Shown here piece after piece: positions 23,408 through 34,142 of a stretch of DNA of 34,142 bases (position 1 is its first letter; the number at the start of each line of letters is the position of its first letter). This stretch comes from Alectoria sarmentosa. Its lineage: Eukaryota; Ascomycota; Lecanoromycetes; Lecanorales; Parmeliaceae. Position numbers and translations under genes: made by a program. The stretch spans positions 1 through 34,142 of the forward strand of contig WOGZ01000339.1 in NCBI GenBank assembly GCA_009733775.1. Direction: 5' to 3'. The notes beneath the pieces are model-generated. The model worked only from the letters and a program-made list of their open reading frames with translations, was not told where the DNA came from and made no database searches.

Positions 23408-25547
23408 ATGGAACTAAACGCAGCGCCGACTTCTGGAACTCCAGCCGCGTACGGTCGGGCCTGCTCCAACTGCGCTCGGGCGAAAGCCAAGTGTATCTCA
23501 GGTGCTGGAGTCGATGCCAAATGTCAAAGGTGTCTCCTTTGCCCGGGCTCACCTGTCACCACTCATCAAGTTAACACCTTGCAGATGCCTTCGCCTGAAC
23601 AAAGACTGTCATCCCTTACAGACAGTTCGTAAGCGGAAGTCTGTCAATAGGCCGTCAGCTGCCAAGACTGAAAGACTGGAAGAGAAACTTGACGGATTGT
23701 ATAAGCTCTTGCAGTCGTCTACCCCTTCCACATCTATAGCCGGCCAAAATGGAACTGCATCGACCGCACCCACTCCCGTTCAGCCGTTCCCCGAGTCCTC
23801 GCAATCTCTTGATCCTATTCCTAATGATGTTGAGGACTTTAGTGCTTGTTCAATCCAACGCATGGGCTGGAACCATCGCTCAGCAGATTACATGCGCCTG
23901 CATTCGCCCACCACTGCCCTGGATTCTTTATACGTCACTACAGGCACGAGGTCCACAATATACCAACGCCCCGAAAGCCCGCTCATCTGCGGCTTTGAAC
24001 CGTCTTCGGATGAAGCAGAGAAGTGTCTCAACATCTTCCGGACCCATTCGGCGACTTATTTCCCCTTTGCCATTGTGCCAGATTCTACAACCGCTTGTGA
24101 GCTTCGTCGTGAGCGTCCCTTCCTATGGATTTGTATAATGTCAATCACTTCAAAACCTTCGGTAAAGCAGGTGGCCCTCGGGAAAGAAATAAGAATAATG
24201 ATGGGACGGGAGATACTTGTTGAGGGGAAAGTTAATCTTGATTTACTCTTAGGAGCTCTCACATTTGTAGCATGGTCTGTAGGCGTTCATTCGTGAATGG
24301 AAGAGTGTCTGAGTTGCTAATCTTTACTGGTTAGGGGCCACCACCACATCAACGAAAAACCCATTATAACTCAAGTCATCCAGCTTGCGATGGCATTAGT
24401 GGCCGATCTTGGTTTGAATAAGCCACCGCTTAAAGAGCCTACACAGATGATGCTGAATTTGGATGCGCGAGGATGCCCAATAAAGCCCTTCAGTCCCTCT
24501 ACACGAACGATGGAGGAGCGGAGAGCTGTGCTTGGCTGCTTTCTACTTAGCTCAGTGTACGGATCCTCATCACTATACGACAGTATGCAGAGCTTTGGTT
24601 AACGAAGACTAGACTCTCGTCATATTTCCTACGAGTTGACGCTCTTCGCTGGACGTCACATCTAGACGAGTGTCTAACGGTGCTAGCCGAAAGCAAGGAG
24701 CACCCGAGCGATGTACTTCTGGCTCATTTGGTGAAATTACAGCTCGTCGTCGAGCGGTTGCGCCAAGCTCCATGGCATGATGGACATGGTGACCCCACCG
24801 GTCTCGCTAGGGCGCCGCCGGCCTTCTATCTGAAGGCACTACAAGCGCAGTTGCAAGATATCAGGGTAAAATTACCTCCTGAAATTCAAAGAAATGGTAA
24901 GACAAGATCTTAGATTGTCCTAACAGAAGCTTACAACCAGTTATACAGATATCTTGCTCTTACATCTTTACAGCACAGAAGTTAGAGTACACGAGATTGC
25001 CTTCTCGAAGGCACCAGCTGTTATCAATAGCCCAGGATTCCAGCGATTAGATGGCCTCTATGCATGTCTCCATGCAACCAAAAGCTGGTGGGATATCTTC
25101 CTCGCCTTCCCTCCAGCATCCTACGTCGGTTTCTCGGCGCCAATTTTTACGCAAATGGCCCATTGTATCATGATCCTTTTCAGACTCCTTACGTTCGATG
25201 ATCCAGTTTGGGACCGAGGGCTCGTACGGGACACAGCGAACCTCTCTCTCATCTTAGGACAAGTCATCGAGAGAATAATTCAGGCGAAAGTGGCGATGAA
25301 CTTGGATGAAGGTGTTATAGAAGGAAAGGACGCACTCGGTCTAACTGCCGCAACACTCGAATCTATCAAAATCTGGTGGGACGCAAAATTGGCCGCAGAA
25401 TCAATGGACAACGTCGCCTTGGATGAGACGCTCGGTGGATCGTACATGGACAATTCAGATGATGTGTGGCTGAAAGACATACTTGGACAGGGAGATTTCC
25501 AATTTGACCTAAATGTGCAGTGGCCAAGTGCTGGAACCGGATTTTGA
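23408..25547 (+). CDS. Zn(II)2Cys6 transcription factor
   Basis: Five exons: 23408-23529, 23585-24274, 24335-24556, 24613-24896 and 24949-25547, with introns of 52-60 bp (branch words such as GCTAAT, CTAAC, TTAAC); all phases close and give 638 aa. Residues 19-49 form the fungal binuclear zinc cluster C19-x2-C22-x6-C29-x9-C39-x2-C42-x6-C49, which binds CGG-type DNA half-sites. It is followed by a short coiled coil (TERLEEKLDGLYKLL) for dimerisation and a long middle region typical of fungal factors (GCFLLSS, then SSYFLRVDALRWTSHLDECL across intron 3). It is the neighbour of a decayed MFS exporter 187 bp downstream on the same strand; such pairs are often co-regulated in detoxification or secondary-metabolite loci. 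That regulatory link is inference. The gene itself looks fully intact. Confidence 0.85.
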
Positions 25548-25733
25548 GTTTTGATCGGAACTCCGATCGCACGGAGAACGGGTTTTGGGCACGGAATTCC
25601 GTTCCCTTTTAGTCCGCACTCAACACTCGGCCAGAACAAACAGGCAAGCCTCTGTATTGCAGTAATTACTGCGAGCGACACTGTTTTTGGGCTTCTTTTC
25701 TGTACTTTACCAATCTTGAAACCCCTGTCACTT

Positions 25734-27480
25734 ATGGAGAAAATTAATCCTCCAGATACTATTTCCGTTCCAGATCGGCAATCAAATGCAGCAGACGAGG
25801 AGAAGCCGTAAGTACAAACATTGAACCCGAATAAAGTCTCGGACGAGAGCGTGGCGAAGCAAGGAAAAAGAGACGCGGAGTACAAATACGTTACCGGCTT
25901 CAAGCTTGCTATAGTCGGTATCCCGGTAAATATGCTGTTATCCCTGGCAATGCTGGATCTTTTCATCATCGCAACAGTCAGTCGACTAGGGGGGGTGTTG
26001 ACTCAGCTGCCACTAGTTCCACTTGAATTTGGTGTAGGCTGTCCCTCGTATCACAAGCGAGTTCCATTCGTTGCCTGACGTGGAATGGTATTGCAGCGCG
26101 TATCTCTTGGCCAAGTGTGCTACCTGCTGTGGTCTCAACCTCGCTCAGTTGTACCGAACTAAATTGAGAAAACAATTCCTCTCTTCAGCCGCTGACAGGC
26201 AAATTATATGCATACTTCAGCACTAACGCAACTCGCAATACAAGACAGATATGATATGAAGCTAATACATAGCAGTATACCTTTATTGTCTCTCTTGCAC
26301 TTTTTGAACTCGGGTCTCTCTGGTGTGAAGTTGCCAATTCTTCGAACATGTTGATCGTAGGAAAGGCCATTGCGGGTATGGGACTTTTGCGTCTTTACAA
26401 TTGCGCCCTTGCTATTATGGCTGCGTGTGTTCCATTGACAAAGAGACCTGATAAGCAGCTGCGCCGAACTGGTCCAGAACCTAACTGACGGGCCTTATAG
26501 AATCGTCCTGAGGATAACGATATCCGGTGAGCCCCAGGAAATACAGACTATCTCAGATCATGACATGTCTAATCAGCAAGGTAGTGTCTCAGATTGGTAT
26601 GGCACTCGGACCTTTACTTGGAGGACTGCTAACGCAATATTCGACGTGGCGCTGGTGTAGACCTCCTAAGTCATAACCGTCTAGTTACTCTTCGGTTGCT
26701 GACTTCTCTCAGGCTTCTACATCAATATTCCCATCGGTGGTGCCGTTGCACTTCTTTTGATACTCATTCGGATCCCTGACCGAAATATCAAGACTAGAGC
26801 GTTATCAACGATCTTACTAACTCTGGAGAAGTTGGACATCCTCGGATTCTCTCTCTTCGCTCCAGCTGCCATTCGATTTCTTCTGGCTCTCGAAGGGGGT
26901 GGATCACGCTATGTCTGGAAAAGTGCGAAAATGATCGGACTCTTCTGCGGTGCCGCTGGCACGCTATGTGTATTTCTGTTTTGGGAGCATTGCAGAGGGG
27001 ATTCAGCCATGATCCCATTTTCAATGGTGCGACGGAAGATTGTATGGTGCAGCTGCTTGGTCATCTTCCTGTTCATGGGATCGACGATTATTACATCATA
27101 TTACATGCCCATATATCTTCAAGCTATACGAAACGCGACGCCAACAATGAGCGGGGTATACATCCTTCCTGCAATTTTATGTCAGATTGTGTTTGCAACT
27201 GTCTCTGGGGTCTTGGGTATGAGCCCCGATCCTATGCTGATGTTCCTATCGTCCAACGGAGTTTGCAGGTACTGATAGTTCTCAGTCGGCAGATTTGGAT
27301 ACTACCTCCCATGGAGCGTTACCAGCGGAATTTGACAGCAATCGGTAAAGGCCTAATCTCGACACTCACGCCGACAACATCAACCGGTACCTGGATCGGC
27401 TACCAGATCCTTGCAGGCGCTGGTCGTGGATGTGGGATGCAGATGGTAAGTCCCCCAACGCGCGCAGCAACGAAATTGCC
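25734..27480 (+). pseudogene. MFS drug/toxin exporter, inactivated by several lesions
   Basis: Pieces of a 14-helix major facilitator exporter are in order: EYKYVTGFKLAIVGIPVN (helix 1), AVPRITSEFHSLPDVEWYCS, SLALFELGSLWCEVANS, MLIVGKAIAGMG, VPLTKRP, IGMALGPLLGGLLTQYSTWR, CFYINIPIGGAVALLLILIR, TSYYMPIYLQAIRNATPTMS, VGRFGYYLPWSVTSGI, and STGTWIGYQILAGAGRGCGM. Usable introns include 25977-26037, 26132-26198, 26657-26712 and 27217-27285. Lesions: a one-base T deletion at 27331-27333, putting a TGA directly after SGI; a GC instead of GT donor at 26228; a GATAAG donor at 26450 with no closable exon (26501-26526) after it; and no recognisable C-terminal helices after 27450. The first intron (25808-25849) is only 42 bp and uncertain. 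It would have exported small molecules from the plasma membrane; now it is probably non-functional. Confidence 0.8.
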
Positions 27481-27966
27481 TCACCTGGTTTCGAGGCTTT
27501 CCGAGGTACTCTCAAATCTGGCCTCAGAAAGCTATAGGATGTACTGTTGTCTATCGGCTACTCAACGTGGAACCCAATAACCGTTCAAGTCCTGGGCGGC
27601 ACCCCAGTAACGACAAATACTAGGCCTCCGTCTAAATTGATGTCGTCATGAGACTAGGCCGCATTCTCCGCATGAAAAAGACAATCCCATTGTTCAAGCT
27701 ATCGGAGAAGTTTCTTATCCCGTACACAAAGCCGTTCACAACACCCTGCACCATCTTTGGACTCTCGCGTTTTAGGTACACACATTGTTGACACACGGAA
27801 AGGGGTCGCTACAATTGTTAATGGTCTAGCAGGGCGCTCCTCGGCAATGTCCATCCCAGCCACAAGACTTGGACCCAACATCATTACCATCACTCTGTGG
27901 CGATGTACCAGGCGCCGCTGCCGATACGACAGTACTCAGCGTCGTTGACCCTCCAGTGCTGTCACT
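27481..27966. other. Degenerate sequence after the exporter; nothing supported
   Basis: This should hold the last exporter helices but only vague resemblance remains (for example a KSGLRKL-like reading near 27510-27535). Open frames here are short and without domains. Confidence 0.4.
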
Positions 27967-28496
27967 TCATGTAGTAGCCCCGCCGGCAAGGACAGGCTTT
28001 GTGCGACTGTAATCAGCATCAGTATCGCACCTTCCGGTGCTACTCATCAGCGCCGTTGCGTCGACGTCATACCCATTTTTGGGATTGATGATGACCGTGG
28101 CAGTTGGCTTTAAGACCGTAATTCCATCAGCGCAAGTCGTGAGTTGGGTTAAGTTGTTGTAGCTGGGCGCTCCCATCCAGAGGTCAAAGTGCGGCAGAGA
28201 TTGCGAAGAGCAAGCGCCGCAAGAGTCTTGGACTGAGAAGTACTTCTGGAGTCCCTGTTGCTGTGTGAGCAGAGATGGAGTGGGTTGAAGGAAGCCGTGC
28301 AAACTAGGTTTATCGTAGACATTGTGACGTGCAAAGTGGAATATGAACTTAGAGCTAGCACTCACTACTACGTATATCAAGGTACCGATGGGATAGACAG
28401 CAATATTGGTTGCGCAGTCCCCCGGGTCTTGAAAGGTGGCCGAGTGCTCGCTGCCTTGTGCTCCTGTGTAGAGTGTATTGCTACTCGATGCGAAGC
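27967..28496 (-). pseudogene. 5'-truncated secreted protein with a barwin/double-psi-barrel-like domain
   Basis: Two joined pieces on the minus strand: 28496-28366 (TLYTGAQGSEHSATFQDPGD, CATNIAVYPIGTLIYV), then an intron of about 105-111 bp (GTGAGT or GTAGTG donor; two in-frame acceptors at 28260 and 28254), then 28254-27967 (GLQKYFSVQDSCGACSSQ, PHFDLWMG, ATVIINP, GRCDTDAD). The order Y-x-x-G-T-x-x-Y-V, K-Y-F-x-V-x-D-x-C-G-x-C, H-F-D-L-W is that of fungal extracellular proteins with a barwin/3D-like beta-barrel fold. The assignment is from pattern memory. An acceptor at 28497 (CTCAG) implies an upstream exon with the signal peptide, but no start or signal sequence is visible up to about 28960, and a TGA interrupts the frame just upstream. 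So it is most likely a 5'-truncated copy; a distant first exon cannot be excluded. Confidence 0.5.
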
Positions 28497-29330
28497 CTGA
28501 GTTTCGAGTAAGTGCTACGCAGGTTCAACAGGCTCGCATGGAGAGTACCATAGCCCGTGATTTCTGATTTAATAGTCCGTTCGGTAAAGCCTAAGGATGC
28601 GAAACACGCCAGTTCTAAAATCCGAAACAAATTGCGTGAAGGAGACATTGTGAGTAAAAAATCGAGCCTTACTCTCGGAGTTCTTTTTTGTCGAAGAAGA
28701 CCTTACATGATCCGACCCTGGAAAAGTCAGACGCTTTATAGGCAGAAAGGAGCACATTCTCGACCCCCTTTGCTTAGTGTTTCAGGTGAGAGGCGATGCT
28801 TGACGACGAATGCTCAATATCTTCCAGTGTGGGTAGTATTAATGTCGTCATATCTGTTGATGAGACATGATATTGCGTGAGGACTCCTATCTGGCAAAGA
28901 ACCCAGGAGTTTCATGTGTGACCAGAATCGAAGCATCTGACCGACTGTGAAATTACCACGCCTCTATTGCGGCACGTAAAACGGCTTGATGGCACTCTCC
29001 ACCGGGTTCTCGGCGAGGGCCGTAGCCTCCGAGGGATTCAAAAGCAAACAGATCTCATGATGAAATGAATCGCCACTGGGAGATTTGTGGTGCACCATGT
29101 TCAGGCCGAATCAAAAAAGCGTAGAGTATTTACCCGTTGAAAAGCCCAAGCTTTTGCAAGATCAAGATCATGAGCATACAGTACTCGCCGCAAGGCAGTA
29201 TCCACCCTCTTCGCATTCCTGCGGTTCCTTCTTGTCAAATGTGTAGCGCAGAATCAATTCGCACCACAATGCGCAGCTGATTGCGCGAAGACATCTGGCT
29301 TCACAATGACATAACGGCGGTTATATCCTT
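28497..29330. other. Degenerate border region before the right AT block
   Basis: No complete gene. On the minus strand a frame ending at about 28976 reads EICLLLNPSEATALAENPVE and then AIKPFYVPQ before a stop, preceded by an open stretch with VDTALRRVLYAHDLDLAKAW (about 29210-29130); these have normal amino-acid composition and could be exons of a broken gene that I cannot identify. Open frames around 28560-28880 have no domain. Confidence 0.35.
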
Positions 29331-32300
29331 TCGACTATATTACAAATGCTTAAATCCTTCATAAACTCAAGAACTTGAGCAAAGGTCAAGTCAAGTAATA
29401 ATAGTCGTAATCTGCGATGCAATATCATTATATGAACTTGTTAATTGATAATATAAAGCTAATTCTTGAAAATTTAGTAACTTAGCATTAATACGAAGTA
29501 ATTAACCTATTTTAAACTAAAATGTAAGTATGCGAAGGTTTAAGTTACTCGCAAATATGAGAATTTTTCTATCCGACATACGAGTTAATATAAAATTCGA
29601 GGAAATTCTTTATTGTGCGAGCAAATATATATTGCGTTTCTTCGCATATAAATAAATTTCTTTTTATATTATATAAATTAATTAATTATATATTACTTAA
29701 TTGCACACTCACGTAATTAATAATTTTAATTTTAACTTAATTTAACATTATTTTTTAATTAATTAAATTATATTATTAATAAATTATAAACTCGATTAAT
29801 TATTAATCGAATATTACGACTTTCGTTACGCATAATTATTAATTATTATATTTAATAATAATATTTTTCTTTTAATAACATTTTCGATTATCAAAAAAAA
29901 GAAATCGAACGCTTAATTTTCAGATTATAAAATTTTAAAAATAATCGTTCGAAAGAGTTATATAATAGTTATTTAAAAATATTAATATAAAAAAATAAAC
30001 GTTTAAAGAATTTAATTTAAAAAGAAGTATAAATGAGAAAAGATATTAAATATTTATTAAATAAACAACGATATTAATTGCAAATTTATCGCGTAAACGA
30101 AAAAATAAAATAAAGAAAAAATTATAAATGTTAAAAAAATACTACGAAATATCGATCGAGAATTTAATAATCGACGATTTATTACGAGTGAATTTTAAAT
30201 AAAAAGTGTTATATAAAGTAATAACGAAATTATATATCAAGTTAAGCGTATTAAAAAATTTAAATTATTATATATAAGCGTAAAGTTATAAACGATTTCT
30301 CGAAAAACGTAAATTATTCGATATAATAATAAACGAACTTATAAAATCAACACACGATATCGTATAAATTAAAAAAGAAATTTATTTAAATAAATAAATT
30401 ACGTTATTAATCGTCGAGGATGTTTTAAAGAATTAAAAAAATAATATCGTTTATAAAAGAAGCGTTAAAGATATATAAAAGATGTTATAATAAATATATA
30501 ATTTTAATAAAAAAAAACGTTCATTAATTATATGATTACGATTTAATAATTATTTTAAATTATCGAATTAAACGATTAATTAAATGATTTTCGATTTACG
30601 AAAATTACGAAATAAGATTTACAATCTCGATTTATTTGATATATTAAACGATTTATTTATAATTATTATCGTTATAAATGTTTATAAAAAAAAATATAAC
30701 ATAATTAAATATATATTAAAAATAAATAACAATTTTATTAAAAAAGTAATAATCGAACATTTACGAAATGTCGAATAAGATAAAAAAATTAAAAATATAA
30801 ATATAATAATTCGAATAAAAAGTAATAATCGTTATAAATAAATAAATAAAAAGTTTAACAAATTTAAAAAAAATATAAATAAAATATAATGTAATATATA
30901 TATAATAAAATAAATTATATTAATCGTAAATATTTTGAAAAACGTAAATTTAAAAATAAAAATACGAATAATAAAATTAATAATTTAAAGAATTTCGAAC
31001 GAATATATAAATTAAAGAATCGTTTAAAGAGTTCGAAAATATTTAAAAAAAAAGATATAAATAAATTAATCGTGTTATAAATACAAATAATTAAAAATAT
31101 TACGATAAAAATGTTAATAATATATTTTATAATAATGAAAAAAATAAAAAATAAATAATTAAAATACGATTATATTATTTAATAATGAAATATTAACACG
31201 TTTAATTAATAATAAAATATTAATTTAATTTTTCGTTAATATTATAATAAATTTTTCTAAATTAATAAAAAGTCGAAAATAATTTATTAATTTAAAAATA
31301 ATAAATTATATAACGTTTTATAAAAAGTTATTTATAAAATTATTCGATTATAATAAAATAATCGAATTTGAAAATAAAAACGAATTATCGACGATAAATA
31401 AAAATATTATTAATATTTTTATAAATAAACGTATATAAACGTTAAAAGACGTTTTATATATTTTTAATATAATAAAATGTTTATTATTTATTATAACATT
31501 TAATAAAAAGAATTTGAAAATAAAATTTAAAAATTTAAATGTGAAAATTATTTAATTAATTATAAAAGTTATTATAATACGAAATTGTATACGAAATAAA
31601 CTTTATTAATTAATAAATTTATTTTTAAATTTCGCATTCGTTTTCAAAAAATTAAATACATTTATATTAATTAATATAAAAATCGACGCGTTTCGATAAA
31701 TGTATTAGCGATTAAATTATAATAAAGTATATCGTTTATAAAATTTACATTTTCACGTTAAAAAGATATAAGAAATAATAATATTAAATGAATTTTAATA
31801 TAATATATACAATATTATTAAAATAAGAAAACGCATTAATAAAAATTTAAAATTAAAGAAAATAATGTTCGAAACACGATTTTATACGAACTTTTAAAAT
31901 CTTTATTTAATATTAAATATATGAAAAGAAAATAAGTAATTCGTATTTTTTATTAATAAAATTATCGATTAATCGATAATAAAATTTATTACATTTAAAA
32001 TATAAATTAAAACGTTTATTTTTAAAAACGTAATCGTTATTAATAAAAAAGAAAAGAAAAATATATTAATAATTCGAATAAATAATATTAAAAAATATTA
32101 AACGATCGAAAAACGATTTAAAAAACGTAATATTATTATAAAGTTTACGTTTATTTATATATTTTATTAAAACGATATAACGAAACGATATAATCGTATA
32201 TTAATCGAATTAATAAAATTTATATTTAATTAATTAAGTTTATTTATAAGCTTTTAATTTAAAATAATAAAATACGTAAATTATTTAAAAAATAAAATTT

Positions 32301-34057
32301 CTTTCGATAATATAAAAATCAAATTATTATAAATTAAGGTTTATAAATTAAATTTATAATATTTAAAAACAAACGAAGGCGAAACGAATTTAAGATTTAA
32401 CGTCGATTAAACTTTTTTTTTTCTTTTTCTTTTTTCTTTTTCTCTTTCTTCGAATTGAAATTTTAAATTTATTAATATATTTAAATTCTAAATTTATTAA
32501 AATTGTGAAAACATTAAATTTTTAAATTTTATTTAAAATATAAAAAATTGTTTCTTTATTTTAATTTTTTTTTTTTTTTTAAAATTAATTTTAAAATTAA
32601 TTTTTTTTTTTCGAATTCGAATTTTACGTTTTACGATTTATGATTATTAAAAAAGAAATTTACGTTTTTTATTGATTTTATCGTTATATTATTTACGATT
32701 TACGAATTTTATATATAATTGCGCTTATTTAAAAATATATAAAAATTGTGTTCAATTTTTTATAATCGATTTTTCGCAACTTTTAAAAATTTATATTATA
32801 TATTTATATAAACATTATTATAAAATAAATTTATACAATTTCAACGATATAATAATTTCGTAAATATAATAAAAAATTATAATGTTATTTAAGAAAGAAA
32901 TTAATTCGTGAAATAAGCGAAAAGATTTTTCGAAAGTTTCGCTATTAATTCGACTTAACATATTTAAATTAAATATTATTTTATATATATATATTTAAAT
33001 TTAATAACTTTTACATTATTAAAAAGCGTATATCAAATTATATAATTTACGAAATTATAAAGAAATTTTATTTTTAAAAGAGTAAAAGATAAAAGATATA
33101 AAATTTATATATATAAATCTTTGATAAAAGCGCTCGAGAGATTTAAAGATCGTTATTTAAACGTTAATCGAAAAGCGTAATAACATAAAATTTATAATTA
33201 ACTTTATATATGAATTTGAAGTATTTTAGCTTAACTTTATTTTATTTTTTTATATAATAAAGATATAAATTATTATTTAATAAATAATCGAATTTAAGTT
33301 ACGAATTTTTTTTGATTATTTATATTTAATATATATTTTTAAGAAAAAACGATTAAGCAAATTTTATAATATAATTTATAAAATTATATATATTAAATAT
33401 TACTTATTTATTTAATATCGAAAATATAATTTTCGAAATAATCGTTTTAAATAATTTATAAATTTTAAATTTTATAAAAATCGCAAAAAAGTTTAATTAT
33501 TAATTCGTTATACGTTTTTATTATATTATAATATTTTTTAAATAAACGTCGTTTTTAATTAATTAAGTAATGAAAATAAAATTTAAGCTTTTTTAAAAAA
33601 CGATATAAACAATAAATTTAATAACGACGATAATTTATATAATTATAAAAAATTTATATTTGCGATAATATCGTTATTATAAATTAAAAAAATTGAAAAT
33701 ATACGATTTTTTTTTTTAAAGAAAAAACTTTCGATTTTTTTTTTAATAAAATAATTAATAATAAAGATTCGAAACTCAATAATTTAAAAATTTACTTATA
33801 AAGTTTATTATTTTTATTAAATATTCGAGAAGATAAAAAAAACTCATTTTTTTTAAATGCGAAAAAAAAAACAAATCGCAAAATAGCATTTAAAATCTTT
33901 AAATAAAAAAATCGTACGATTTTATAAAGTTTTACATTACGTTTAAAATATTTAAATTAAAAAAGTAATTTAATTTTGCGTATACGATTGTAAAATTTAT
34001 TATTTATAAATAAATAATTAATATATCAAATTTACGTGAATAAAAGCATATTTTAAT
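29331..34057. repeat. AT-rich, RIP-like degenerate repeat block (right flank, subtelomeric)
   Basis: Composition falls gradually from about 29330 to 29650 and then stays almost pure A/T. Cytosines left on either strand are overwhelmingly in CpG; for example all five cytosines in 31381-31440 are followed by G. Between about 29960 and 32100 the plus strand is richer in A than T, a leftover strand bias of the original element. Long T/C tracts occur at 32409-32450 and T runs near 32568-32612. The two short open frames are composition artefacts. The second copy of the shared ~445-bp element is at 32813-33256. Confidence 0.85.
32813..33256 (+). repeat. Right copy of the ~445-bp dispersed element
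   Basis: Same orientation as 3354-3801 and collinear with it over the whole length. C/T and G/A differences dominate, for example aaacttatacgattt on the left against aaatttatacaattt here. It lies about 0.8 kb from the telomere repeats, so it may be part of a subtelomeric family. Confidence 0.8.
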
Positions 34058-34142
34058 TTAGGGTTAGGGTTAGGGTTAGGGTTAGGGTTAGGGTTAGGGT
34101 TAGGGTTAGGGTTAGGGTTAGGGTTAGGGTTAGGGTTAGGGT
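34058..34142 (+). repeat. Telomere, 14 perfect TTAGGG repeats
   Basis: From 34058 the sequence is TTAGGG repeated 14 times plus one extra base at the window end, with no variant unit. The G-rich strand runs 5'->3' toward the end, as expected for a right chromosome end. The junction with the AT block is direct. Confidence 0.98.

Noticed and set aside
25280..25969. Minus-strand 229-codon open frame
   Set aside because: Antisense to the last exon of the transcription factor and the start of the exporter, both supported by family motifs.
1..34142. CRISPR array, prophage or bacterial-type operon
   Set aside because: No spaced direct repeats of the right kind; introns, telomere and gene families are fungal.

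Overview
This window is the right-hand end of a chromosome from a filamentous ascomycete fungus (Pezizomycotina). It finishes in about 14 perfect TTAGGG telomere repeats. Two extremely AT-rich blocks (about 1-5267 and 29330-34057) flank a roughly 24-kb gene island of ordinary composition. The introns are short (about 42-69 bp) with GT..AG ends and CTRAC-like branch sites. The gene content (Zn(II)2Cys6 regulator, fungal MFS exporter, APH-type kinase-like protein, SET protein, small secreted proteins) is typical of Pezizomycotina. The species cannot be told from the sequence alone.

Layout. The left AT block holds a ~160-bp imperfect tandem repeat and one copy of a ~445-bp element; the second copy lies in the right AT block in the same orientation, about 0.8 kb from the telomere. 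Both blocks look like repeats destroyed by repeat-induced point mutation (RIP), with surviving cytosines almost confined to CpG. The island carries, from left to right: a small secreted protein (-, 5628-6206); a 674-aa unrecognised protein (+, 7481-9567); a secreted protein resembling the DUF7907 type (+, 11565-12167); a SET-domain protein (+, 13053-14083); a frameshifted member of an unnamed fungal family (-, 15444-16084); an APH/choline-kinase-fold protein (+, 16855-17976); a RING plus coiled-coil protein (+, 18834-19898); a paralogue of the first secreted protein (-, 20672-21282); a Zn(II)2Cys6 transcription factor (+, 23408-25547); a decayed MFS exporter (+, 25734-27480); and a truncated secreted beta-barrel-like protein (-, 27967-28496). 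Long intergenic stretches separate them.

How the parts fit together. The island looks like accessory subtelomeric territory: secreted proteins, an intact regulator next to the wreck of the transporter it may once have controlled, and several broken genes, more of them toward the telomere. No complete biosynthetic cluster or defence system is visible. The most informative signals are the CpG-sparing mutation pattern of the flanks, the shared element on both sides of the island, the two secreted paralogues with an intron at the same place, and the nearly complete but inactivated exporter. Splice models were made by eye from reading frame, splice sites and branch sites, and need transcript support.
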